DNA of 64,000 nucleotides, from contig NZ_KB907343.1 in assembly GCF_000381985.1 (NCBI RefSeq), positions 1-64,000 on the forward strand, read 5' to 3'. The DNA is from Novispirillum itersonii subsp. itersonii ATCC 12639. GTDB taxonomy: Bacteria; Pseudomonadota; Alphaproteobacteria; Rhodospirillales; Rhodospirillaceae. Shown here in pieces: positions 57,452 through 64,000 of the stretch (positions within the stretch are counted from its first letter, which is position 1; the number at the start of each line of letters is the position of its first letter). The position numbers and the translations under genes were made by a program. Below the pieces are notes generated by a model, which worked only from the letters and a program-made list of their open reading frames with translations, had not been told where the DNA came from and made no database searches.

Positions 57452-57862
57452 ATGGATATCACCCTGCCCCTGACCGGCCTTGCCCTCTATATCCTCATCT
57501 GGGAAAAGCTTCCCGAATGGGGAACATGGTTTACCCGGGGCCTGACGGCGCTCCCTGCCCCCCTTCAGACCCTGTATCAGCAATGGACCTGCCCCTATTG
57601 CTCCGGATTCTGGATTGGGCTGGCCTTGCACGGAATCACAGGGCTGTGGACCCTGCCCAGACTGGCCGACTCCCCCCTGACCGCATTCGGCCCCGCCGGG
57701 CTGGCCGCAGCCTGGTTTCTGGATGCCCTGACCACGGGCCTGCTGATGGCCTGCGGGAAAGTCACCCTGACCGCACTGCAGGGCCCGGCCATGACTGCCA
57801 TGGTCCGCCGCCCCGCTCTGATGGCTGAAATTGCCGCCCAGCGCGCAGCCAAAGCCCCCTGA
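57452..57862 (+). CDS. Small membrane protein with a CPYCSGFW motif (DUF1360-like)
   Basis: The 136-residue protein has three to four hydrophobic segments. The ATG follows GGAGA. A conserved-looking motif CPYCSGFW (Cys47, Cys50, Trp54) sits at the start of the second membrane segment. The same C-x-x-C-x-x-x-W pattern occurs in the DUF1360 family of uncharacterised membrane proteins. The pair of cysteines could bind metal or undergo redox change. It lies 75 bases after the MarR-type gene and probably belongs to its regulon. Confidence 0.72.
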   Translation: MDITLPLTGLALYILIWEKLPEWGTWFTRGLTALPAPLQTLYQQWTCPYCSGFWIGLALHGITGLWTLPRLADSPLTAFGPAGLAAAWFLDALTTGLLMACGKVTLTALQGPAMTAMVRRPALMAEIAAQRAAKAP

Positions 57863-57883
57863 CAGAGCCATCCCGTAAAAGAC

Positions 57884-57908
57884 TGACGGCCCGGAGAAAC
57901 TCCGGGCC
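57884..57908 (-). terminator. Bidirectional terminator between the small membrane protein and amtB
   Basis: ACGGCCCGGAG and CTCCGGGCCGT form a perfect 11-bp stem with an AAA loop. On the minus strand CAGTCTTTTA follows, ending amtB. Confidence 0.85.
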
Positions 57909-57941
57909 GTTCAGCCGTAAAGACAGACCTGTCAGCAGAGA

Positions 57942-59264
57942 TCAGTGGATCGTTTCGCCATGCTCGGCCAGATCCAGACCTTCTGTTTCCTGCTCGGGAG
58001 AAACCCGGATCCCCATGATCATGTCGAGGACCTTCAGGATGATGAAGGTGGCAACCGCACACCACACCACGGTGGCGACCACACCATAGACCTGAGTGAC
58101 AACCTGCCCGGCATTACCTTCCAGCAGACCGGTCTTGCCACCGATGGCTTCGGCAGCGAACACACCGGTCAGCACCGCACCGACCAGACCGCCGATGCCA
58201 TGAACACCGAAGGCATCAAGGGAGTCATCGTAGCCCAGCTTGTGCTTCAGCCACACCGCACCCCAGAAGCAGGCCACGCCAGCCAGCAGACCGATGATCA
58301 GGGCTCCGGTCGGGGTCACGAACCCGGCAGCCGGAGTAATGGCGACCAGACCGCCGACAGCGCCGGAGATGATCCCAAGCACGCTCGGCTTACCACGGAA
58401 GATCCATTCAACCAGCGTCCACGACACCGCAGCGGCCGAGGCGGCGATATGGGTCACCAGCAGGGCCATCGCAGCCAGACCACCAGCGGTCAGGGCAGAC
58501 CCGGCATTGAACCCGAACCAGCCAACCCACAGCAGGGCAGCACCGACGACCGACAGGGTCAGGTTGTGCGGGGCCATGTTTTCAGTGCCGTAGCCCTTAC
58601 GCTTGCCAAGAACAATGGCGGCAACCAGACCGGCGACACCGGCGTTGATATGCACCACGGTCCCCCCGGCGAAGTCGAGCACGCCTTCATTCATCAGGAA
58701 GCCGCCGCCCCACACCCAGTGCGCCACCGGGATGTAAACGACCAGAACCCAGACCAGAGAGAAGATCAGCATCGCCGAAAACTTCATGCGGTCCGCAAAG
58801 GCCCCGGTGATCAGCGCCGGAGTGATCACGGCGAAGGTCATCTGGAAAGACAGGAACAACACTTCCGGGATGGTGCCGGACAGGGCGTTGATGCCAATGC
58901 CGGACAGGAAGGCCTTGGAGAAGTCACCGATAAAAGCGTTGCCGGTCCCGAAGGTCAGTGAATACCCGACGATCATCCACAGCACCGACACAAAGCAGCA
59001 GATGGCAAAGCTCTGCGCCATGATCGCCAGCACGTTCTTTTTACGGACCATACCGCCGTAGAACAGGGCCAGACCGGGAATGGTCATCATCAGCACAAAC
59101 GCGGTGGCGACAATCATCCACGCGGTGTCGCCGGAATTGAGGGTCGGGGCCGCAGCATCTTCGGCGAAGGCAGGCACCGCCGCCAGCAGGCCAGCCGCCG
59201 CACCACCGGCAACGGTGGACAGACGCGGCAGAGAAGACATCAGGCGCTTGGAAATGGACATCAT
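57942..59264 (-). CDS. amtB: Ammonium transporter
   Basis: The start is the ATG at 59264 behind GGAGA, giving 440 residues with an N-terminal signal peptide (ending AVPAFAED). Eleven membrane helices follow. Typical Amt blocks are IPGLALFYGGMVRKKNVLAI, DFAGGTVVHINAGVAGL with the first pore histidine, and DAFGVHGIGGLVGAVLTGVF with the second. It is co-transcribed with glnK, whose product gates it. Confidence 0.96.
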   Translation of the reverse strand: MMSISKRLMSSLPRLSTVAGGAAAGLLAAVPAFAEDAAAPTLNSGDTAWMIVATAFVLMMTIPGLALFYGGMVRKKNVLAIMAQSFAICCFVSVLWMIVGYSLTFGTGNAFIGDFSKAFLSGIGINALSGTIPEVLFLSFQMTFAVITPALITGAFADRMKFSAMLIFSLVWVLVVYIPVAHWVWGGGFLMNEGVLDFAGGTVVHINAGVAGLVAAIVLGKRKGYGTENMAPHNLTLSVVGAALLWVGWFGFNAGSALTAGGLAAMALLVTHIAASAAAVSWTLVEWIFRGKPSVLGIISGAVGGLVAITPAAGFVTPTGALIIGLLAGVACFWGAVWLKHKLGYDDSLDAFGVHGIGGLVGAVLTGVFAAEAIGGKTGLLEGNAGQVVTQVYGVVATVVWCAVATFIILKVLDMIMGIRVSPEQETEGLDLAEHGETIH

Positions 59265-59289
59265 TGTAACAGTCTCCTTCCGTCCGCGA

Positions 59290-59712
<423 letters not shown>

Positions 59713-59737
59713 TCATTTCTGTTCCCGGAAACATCCT

Positions 59738-59754
59738 TTTCAAGAGGCGTGCCA
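59738..59754 (-). promoter_or_regulatory. Sigma-54 promoter of glnK-amtB
   Basis: On the minus strand TGGCACG-CCTC-TTGAA matches the -24/-12 consensus (TGGCACG-N4-TTGCA) with one mismatch. It lies about 110 bases before the glnK ATG. Nitrogen-limited, NtrC-activated expression is expected. Confidence 0.85.
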
Positions 59755-59865
59755 GTTTACCTATTCCATTGTTTTATAAAAATAAAAACTCGAACAAACG
59801 CCCCTGAAAGCCATCTGCCTAAAAAATATGCATAAAAAACAGGCGCTCTCTCTGCCCGAATCTTT

Positions 59866-59881
59866 TGCACTGCACAGTGCT
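59866..59881. promoter_or_regulatory. Candidate NtrC enhancer site
   Basis: The inverted repeat TGCACT-GCAC-AGTGCT lies about 115 bases upstream of the sigma-54 promoter, the usual distance for an enhancer. It resembles the NtrC pattern TGCAC-N-GTGCA, though the spacer is one base short. Confidence 0.5.
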
Positions 59882-59925
59882 TTCTCCTGTGACTGCCGCC
59901 GTCAACGGAAGAATCAAGCAGGCAT

Positions 59926-59950
59926 GAAAAAAGGGCCCGTTCCCGGACCC
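59926..59950 (-). terminator. Terminator after purU
   Basis: On the minus strand GGGTCCG pairs with CGGGCCC (one G-U pair) around GGAA and is followed by TTTTTTC. Confidence 0.75.
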
Positions 59951-59981
59951 CTCTTTTCAACCACAGGCGTTCAAAATGGCC

Positions 59982-60857
59982 TCAGCGGAAAACCACCGTC
60001 TTAGTGCCATTCAGGATCAGACGGCCTTCGATATGCCAGCGCACAGCACGCGACAGCACCACGGTCTCGATATCCCGACCCGTACGGACCAGTTTATCGA
60101 CCGTAAAGGTATGATCGACCCGCTCCACGCCCTGCTCAATGATCGGGCCTTCGTCAAGATCCCGGGTCACATAGTGGGCGGTCGCCCCGATAATCTTAAC
60201 CCCCCGGGCATGCGCCTGCTGATAGGGCTTGGCCCCCTTGAAGCTGGGCAGGAAGGAATGGTGAATGTTGATCGCCCGGCCGGACAGCGCCTCGCACATG
60301 TCCGTGGACAGAATTTGCATGTAACGGGCCAGCACCAGCAGATCAGCCCCACTGTCACGGAACAGGGACAGGATCTGCCCTTCCTGCTCGGCCTTGGTGG
60401 CTTTGGTCACCGGCAGATAATGGAACGGAATACCGTGCCATTCGACCAGATCCCGGAAATCCTCATGGTTGGAGATCACCGCCGGAATATCGATCGGCAG
60501 CTGACCGCTGCGCCAGCTGTGCAGCAGATCATTCAGGCAGTGCCCGAACTTCGAGACCGCGATCATCACCTTCGGGCGGACACTCATGTCCTTCATCACC
60601 CAGTCCATGCCAAAGCGGTCGCCGATCAGGGCAAACCCGGCCTTCAGCTTCTCAATCTGCGGAAACCGCGCCCCGCCGGAACGGAACGTGGTCCGCATGA
60701 AGAACAGGCCGGTGTCGGCATCACTGAAATGTGAGCTTTCGGTGATGAAGGCTTCGTTCTCGGCCAGAAAACCGGACACCGCAGCCACGATACCCATGGC
60801 ATCAGGGCATTTGATGGTCAGAAGATATTGGGGGGTTTCAGCCGGAAGAGCAGACAT
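59982..60857 (-). CDS. purU: Formyltetrahydrofolate deformylase
   Basis: PurU hydrolyses 10-formyl-THF to formate and THF. The 291-residue protein has an N-terminal ACT domain (LLTIKCPDAMGIVAAVSGFL) and a formyltransferase-like domain. The latter contains AINIHHSFLPSFKGAKPYQQ and ATAHYVTRDLDEGPIIEQ, with the catalytic Asn, His and Asp. A standalone gene with its own terminator. The upstream region up to the tRNA-Leu gene shows no riboswitch that I can support. Confidence 0.96.
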   Translation of the reverse strand: MSALPAETPQYLLTIKCPDAMGIVAAVSGFLAENEAFITESSHFSDADTGLFFMRTTFRSGGARFPQIEKLKAGFALIGDRFGMDWVMKDMSVRPKVMIAVSKFGHCLNDLLHSWRSGQLPIDIPAVISNHEDFRDLVEWHGIPFHYLPVTKATKAEQEGQILSLFRDSGADLLVLARYMQILSTDMCEALSGRAINIHHSFLPSFKGAKPYQQAHARGVKIIGATAHYVTRDLDEGPIIEQGVERVDHTFTVDKLVRTGRDIETVVLSRAVRWHIEGRLILNGTKTVVFR

Positions 60858-61117
60858 TGCTTTAAGTCCATCACGCAGGAACTAGGGACAGTCAGCCATC
60901 CGCCCCGGCAGGATTCACCGGAATCGCAAAGGACAGCCGTTTCAAATCAAGGTGTTGACGGGATCCGCGCAGGCACGGCCCCGACAACCGCCGCATCGTA
61001 GCCCCTTCCCCGGCAACGTCAAGAGACGGCACACGGAAAGCGCATACCCTCATGCCGGAAAGCAAAGGCTGATCTGTTTCTGTCAGGGAAGGTGGAACCA
61101 GCACCGGATCTGGAAAT

Positions 61118-61202
61118 TGGTGGGGGTGGAGGGACTCGAACCCACACTCCTTGCGGAACACGATTTTGAGTCGCGCGCGTCTACCAATTCCGCCACACCC
61201 CC
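61118..61202 (-). tRNA. tRNA-Leu (anticodon CAA)
   Basis: The acceptor stem GGGGGTG pairs with CACCCCC, CCA is encoded, and the anticodon loop CTCAAAA gives CAA. A long variable arm (TGTTCCGCAAGGAGT) and the T loop TTCGAGT are present. Confidence 0.97.
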
Positions 61203-61427
61203 ATACGTCAGATCCGGTGCTGGCAGGGCGATAGTCATAATGACATTCGCCGCCGCAGCCAAGCGGAATTTACACCATCGGGCGGCAAGTGGGAGCAGAC
61301 AGGCGTTTCAGCATATTTTCCGATGGAGGTCAGGTCTCCTCTTGCAAAGCAGGGGCTTTTTCCCAACTGTCAGGGCACAGAACATCATCCCTCTCTGCCC
61401 TATCCCGGATCAGGATTCCCCCGGACC

Positions 61428-61919
61428 ATGCTGTCTGCCTTTCTTGCGCCCCGCCGCCCTTTTTTCCTGCTGGTCTCCCTGATCTGCCTGTCGGCTCTGT
61501 CCGCCGCCCTGATCGGCCAGTACGGCTTTGACCTGCACCCGTGCATCCTCTGCCTGTATGAACGGATCCCCTATGTCACCGCCGGACTGACCGGACTGGC
61601 CATGGCCCTGCTGCCGACCTCCCCCCGGCTGCGCCGGCTGGGCCTGCTGCTGATCGGGCTCAGCTTTGCCGCCAACACCGCACTGGGGTTCTATCACGTC
61701 GGGGTCGAACAGCACTGGTGGACCAACCCCGGCTGCACCGGCGGCCCGCTGAATGCCATGAGCCTTGCCGACCTGCAGTCGTCGATCCAGAAAGCGGTCC
61801 GCCCGGCCTGTGATGATGTACAATGGAGTCTGTTCGGCATTACGCTGGCAGGCTATAACCTGCTGCTGTCGCTGGCGATGACTGCCCTGACGGTTCTCGC
61901 CGGGCGGAAAGCCGCCTGA
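61428..61919 (+). CDS. dsbB: Disulfide bond formation protein B (DsbB)
   Basis: The start is the ATG at 61428 (163 residues) with four membrane helices. The quinone-proximal pair CILC (Cys39, Cys42) lies in the first periplasmic loop and the second pair, Cys103 and Cys128, in the other loop. This is the standard DsbB arrangement that reoxidises DsbA using ubiquinone. It is directly upstream of coq7, a ubiquinone synthesis gene. Confidence 0.93.
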   Translation: MLSAFLAPRRPFFLLVSLICLSALSAALIGQYGFDLHPCILCLYERIPYVTAGLTGLAMALLPTSPRLRRLGLLLIGLSFAANTALGFYHVGVEQHWWTNPGCTGGPLNAMSLADLQSSIQKAVRPACDDVQWSLFGITLAGYNLLLSLAMTALTVLAGRKAA

Positions 61920-61968
61920 CCTTACGCTGACTGCATTTTCCCTGTCCGTGCTTTCGCAGGAGTCCGCC

Positions 61969-62580
61969 ATGACCACCCTGTCCGCATCCTCCCCCCTGCC
62001 CATGACACCGGCGGAGCCCACCGCCCGGCCAAAGATGACCGCAGAAAACCGGATCCCCGGTGACATGACCCGTGACCAGCTGCTGGACCGGATCATGCGC
62101 GTCAATCACGCCGGGGAATATGGTGCCGTACGGATCTATCAGGGTCAGATGGCCGTGATCGGCAAGGGACAGCATGGCGATACCCTGAAGCACATGCTGG
62201 AACAGGAAGTGGTTCATAAGGAATACTTCCAGAAAGCGATCGGCGAACGGCAGGGCCGCCCGACAGTCCTTCAGCCGGTGTGGCACGTCGCAGGCTGGAT
62301 GCTGGGTGCCGGAACCGCCCTGCTGGGGGAACGCGCCGCCATGGCCTGCACCGTGGCTGTCGAAGAGGCCATCGACGACCATTACCGCGAACAGGCGGAA
62401 CTGCTGGGCGACGATGAAGCCGAACTGCGCGATACCATCGAACGCTTCCGGGCAGAAGAGCTGGAACACCGCGATATCGGTTATGAAAACGGGGCAGAAC
62501 AGGCCCCGGCCTACCCGCTGCTGCATGCGGCCGTCAAATCCGGCACCCGGCTTGCCATCTGGCTGTCTGAGCGGATCTGA
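61969..62580 (+). CDS. coq7: 3-demethoxyubiquinol 3-hydroxylase (COQ7/CAT5 family)
   Basis: The start is the ATG at 61969 with AGGAG upstream (203 residues). The di-iron motifs are clear: NHAGEYGAVRIYQGQ, LEQEVVHKEYF, AVEEAIDDHY and EELEHRDIGYE. The enzyme hydroxylates 5-demethoxyubiquinol near the end of ubiquinone synthesis. It lies 49 bases after dsbB and is probably co-transcribed with it. Confidence 0.95.
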   Translation: MTTLSASSPLPMTPAEPTARPKMTAENRIPGDMTRDQLLDRIMRVNHAGEYGAVRIYQGQMAVIGKGQHGDTLKHMLEQEVVHKEYFQKAIGERQGRPTVLQPVWHVAGWMLGAGTALLGERAAMACTVAVEEAIDDHYREQAELLGDDEAELRDTIERFRAEELEHRDIGYENGAEQAPAYPLLHAAVKSGTRLAIWLSERI

Positions 62581-62615
62581 CCCCTGACGGCCCCCGTACC
62601 GGACCGCAGACCAAT

Positions 62616-62649
62616 AACCGCCGGAGCCCAGCGCCCGGCGGTTTTTTTT
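62616..62649 (+). terminator. Terminator after coq7
   Basis: AACCGCCGG and CCGGCGGTT form a 9-bp stem followed by TTTTTTTC, a very strong intrinsic terminator. Confidence 0.93.
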
Positions 62650-62936
62650 CATTCAGGAAAACGCATCAGACAGACAGCCCCACCAGCTCAGACACTTAAG
62701 AGTCTGCGTATATGCAGGTTTGCCACAATGTTTTCTGCCCGGCCATGTGACCGGCGGGACATTTGCTGACGAACCGTTTTCGCGGGATGCTGATCCTGTC
62801 AGCGCACCGATGATCCCCGCCCCCCCGGGATGAGAGCATCGGCAGACGGGCACTGACCCCTCCGGCTCAGTCTCTCCCTGAGGAGACCTCGGGCAGCCTA
62901 GAGGGACGTCACGCGTACAGATTTCCCCCACCGGGA
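62650..62936. other. Non-coding, strongly palindromic intergenic stretch
   Basis: No convincing gene is present. Near-palindromes lie at 62689-62706 (CAGACACTTAAGAGTCTG) and 62704-62717 (CTGCGTATATGCAG). A long hairpin lies at 62807-62842 (CCGATG-ATCCC pairing with GGGAT and CATCGG). Together with the next entry this suggests promoter elements and/or the 5' part of a structured RNA. Confidence 0.5.
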
Positions 62937-63047
62937 GTGGCCTGGCCCGTAAGGGTCGCCACGGTACGGCAAATCCATCCCCCCCTGCGCATCTGCCGTG
63001 CCGATCCTCCCGAAACTGCCCCCGGCCTGTCCGGGGGTTCTTTTTTT
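62937..63047 (+). ncRNA. Candidate small RNA with two stem-loops and an intrinsic terminator
   Basis: Three hairpins follow each other on the plus strand. The first (62937-62962) is GTGGC-CT-GGCCC closed by a GTAA (GNRA) tetraloop, pairing with GGGTC-GCCAC. The second (62962-63003) is CGGTACGGCA pairing with TGCCGTGCCG. Its large loop is C-rich (ATCCCCCCC), able in principle to pair with Shine-Dalgarno sequences. The third (63019-63037) is CCCCCGG/CCGGGGG followed by TTCTTTTTTT. The terminator has no plus-strand gene before it except coq7, which already has its own. The 5' end is not known. Confidence 0.5.
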
Positions 63048-63067
63048 GCCTGCCACTCCTTTACCGG

Positions 63068-64000
63068 TCACTCCGTCCGGCGCGGCAGACGCAGATGCAG
63101 GGTCGTCCCTTCCCCCCGTACGGACACCACCTCCAGATCCCCCCCCAGCAGACGGGCCAGACGGCGCACCCCGGCCAGCGGCAGGACCGATGCCTTCAGG
63201 GATCCCGCCGTCCCGAACGGGTCTTCAATCACCGCCTGCTCCTCATCGGTCAGGCCGATACCGGTGTCGGCAACAGTCAGCAGGACAACGCCCGGCCCTT
63301 CCTCAGGGTCGGTCTGGGCTGCCAGCGTCACCTGTCCCTCAGCCGGGGTAAAGTACAGGGCTGTCAGCATCATCGTCTGCACCGCCCGCTCAACGGCCTC
63401 AGACGCGGCGGCAGCCCGGCCGATCTGCGGATCGCAGTCAAAGTGCAGGGTCACCCCCTTCTGACGGAACGGCTCCCGGCATTCCGACAGCACCCGGGCC
63501 AGCAGCGGCTGGATCTCCGCCTCGTCAGCAGGCAGGGCCGCCACATCCTGCTCCAGCGTCAGCAGGTCTGCCGCCGCCCCGGTCATCTGCCCGGCCAGCC
63601 GCGCCGCATCGGCAATGCCCGCCACATAATCGGACTGACGGCTGTTCAGGATGCCATAGTATCCCGCCGACAGGATTTCTGAGAACCCAAGGATGGTTGT
63701 CAGCGGGGCCCGCAGCTCTTCAGCCAGCCCGGTCAGGAAGGCCGACAGCCCCAGCACGGTCGGTTCCGCTGCCGGAAGCCGCGACATCGCCTGAAGCTGG
63801 ATCACCAGCACCGCCCCGTCGGGCAGCGGCACCCCGGTGACATCCAGCCAACGCCCGGCACCACCGCTCAGGCGGCCCTGACGCAGGGTCCGCCCGGACG
63901 GGGGGGCCGTCACCAGTGCCCGCACATCCTGCCAGGCAGCGGCCTCGCGGTATTCTTCCGGCAGAGCCGCCGTCAGATCTGCCAGCAGCGGCGCGGTTTC
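63068..64000 (-). CDS. Degenerate sensor histidine kinase, C-terminal part
   Basis: The gene enters from the right edge with no start in the window (310 residues visible). A PAS-like end is followed by a kinase-type dimerisation helix reading GLAEELRAPLTTILGFSEIL. Normal kinases have SHELRTPL here, but the phosphoacceptor His is replaced by Glu. The N-box reads MLTALYFTPAEG, without the usual Asn. The G1 box ADTGIGLTDEE is normal, and GGDLEVVSVRGEGTTLHLRL ends the ATPase domain. It is therefore probably a non-catalytic or altered kinase-like regulator, unless another part upstream restores activity. Confidence 0.85.
   Translation of the reverse strand, partial: ETAPLLADLTAALPEEYREAAAWQDVRALVTAPPSGRTLRQGRLSGGAGRWLDVTGVPLPDGAVLVIQLQAMSRLPAAEPTVLGLSAFLTGLAEELRAPLTTILGFSEILSAGYYGILNSRQSDYVAGIADAARLAGQMTGAAADLLTLEQDVAALPADEAEIQPLLARVLSECREPFRQKGVTLHFDCDPQIGRAAAASEAVERAVQTMMLTALYFTPAEGQVTLAAQTDPEEGPGVVLLTVADTGIGLTDEEQAVIEDPFGTAGSLKASVLPLAGVRRLARLLGGDLEVVSVRGEGTTLHLRLPRRTE

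Noticed and set aside
60858-61117. Glycine or other riboswitch before purU
   Set aside because: I looked for conserved aptamer blocks on the minus strand and found none in the right order.
62860-62910. Cobalamin riboswitch-like words (GAGGAGACCTCGGGCAGCC) before the small RNA candidate
   Set aside because: Only a short stretch resembles the final box. The other conserved aptamer segments are absent, and no cobalamin gene follows.
62653-62931. Minus-strand frame of 92 codons in the structured intergenic region
   Set aside because: No ribosome binding site or recognisable motif. It begins just upstream of strong hairpins and is better explained as non-coding.

Overview
The window is about 64 kb of GC-rich chromosome from an alphaproteobacterium, most likely a member of the Rhodospirillales. 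This rests on gene content and order: rplU-rpmA-obgE-proB-proA-nadD-rsfS-rlmH, def-fmt near truA, glnK-amtB behind a sigma-54 type promoter, a dimeric NADP isocitrate dehydrogenase, COQ7-type ubiquinone synthesis, and a Nudix-related NAD regulator of the kind known from alphaproteobacteria. There is no rRNA, insertion sequence, prophage or CRISPR array. Two tRNA genes are present (Ser-CGA and Leu-CAA). Both window edges cut a signalling gene.

Layout. 1-9.7 kb: truncated dCache receptor, thiC with a TPP riboswitch, a small soluble chemoreceptor-like protein, truA plus an SMR exporter, a LysE/RhtB exporter, def-fmt, and an unrecognised Ala-rich protein. 9.9-14.7 kb: DUF4139 protein, rmuC, a second unrecognised Ala-rich protein with one EF-hand, and a FecR-domain protein. 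14.8-20.3 kb: icd, a LOG-family protein, a periplasmic cytochrome c', and a LysR regulator divergent from wrbA and pirin. 20.4-26.8 kb: nadA-nadB-nadC behind a promoter covered by repeated GAGCA half-sites, then a PepSY/response regulator/PhoQ-like kinase operon. 26.9-33.7 kb: a haloacid dehalogenase and the long rplU...rlmH operon. 34-43.2 kb: tRNA-Ser followed by accessory metabolism and transport (serine hydrolase, MFS, LysR, WYL regulator, GST, FUSC, quinone oxidoreductase). 43.2-48.2 kb: a Gate-domain membrane protein with an Lrp regulator, rpmB, a nuclease, a LuxR response regulator and a lipoprotein. 48.2-52.7 kb: hslO, argF, argD and a NadQ-like regulator. 52.9-64 kb: a membrane PAS protein, htpG with a heat-shock promoter, hpf, MarR plus a small membrane protein, glnK-amtB, purU, tRNA-Leu, dsbB, coq7, a strongly structured intergenic RNA region, and a degenerate histidine kinase.

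How genes work together. NAD synthesis is covered by nadA, nadB, nadC and nadD. The NadQ-like regulator 28 kb away is a good candidate to bind the palindromes over the nadA promoter. Arginine (argD, argF), proline (proB, proA) and thiamin pyrimidine (thiC) synthesis are represented, as are translation (rplU, rpmA, rpmB, def, fmt, truA, rsfS, rlmH, hpf) and proteostasis (htpG, hslO, dsbB).

The observations most worth a second look are the nadA operator and its candidate regulator, the structured RNA locus at 62.65-63.05 kb, the kinase-like gene at the right edge that lacks both the phosphoacceptor His and the N-box Asn, two low-complexity proteins around rmuC, and tandem repeats lying on the stop codons of two genes.
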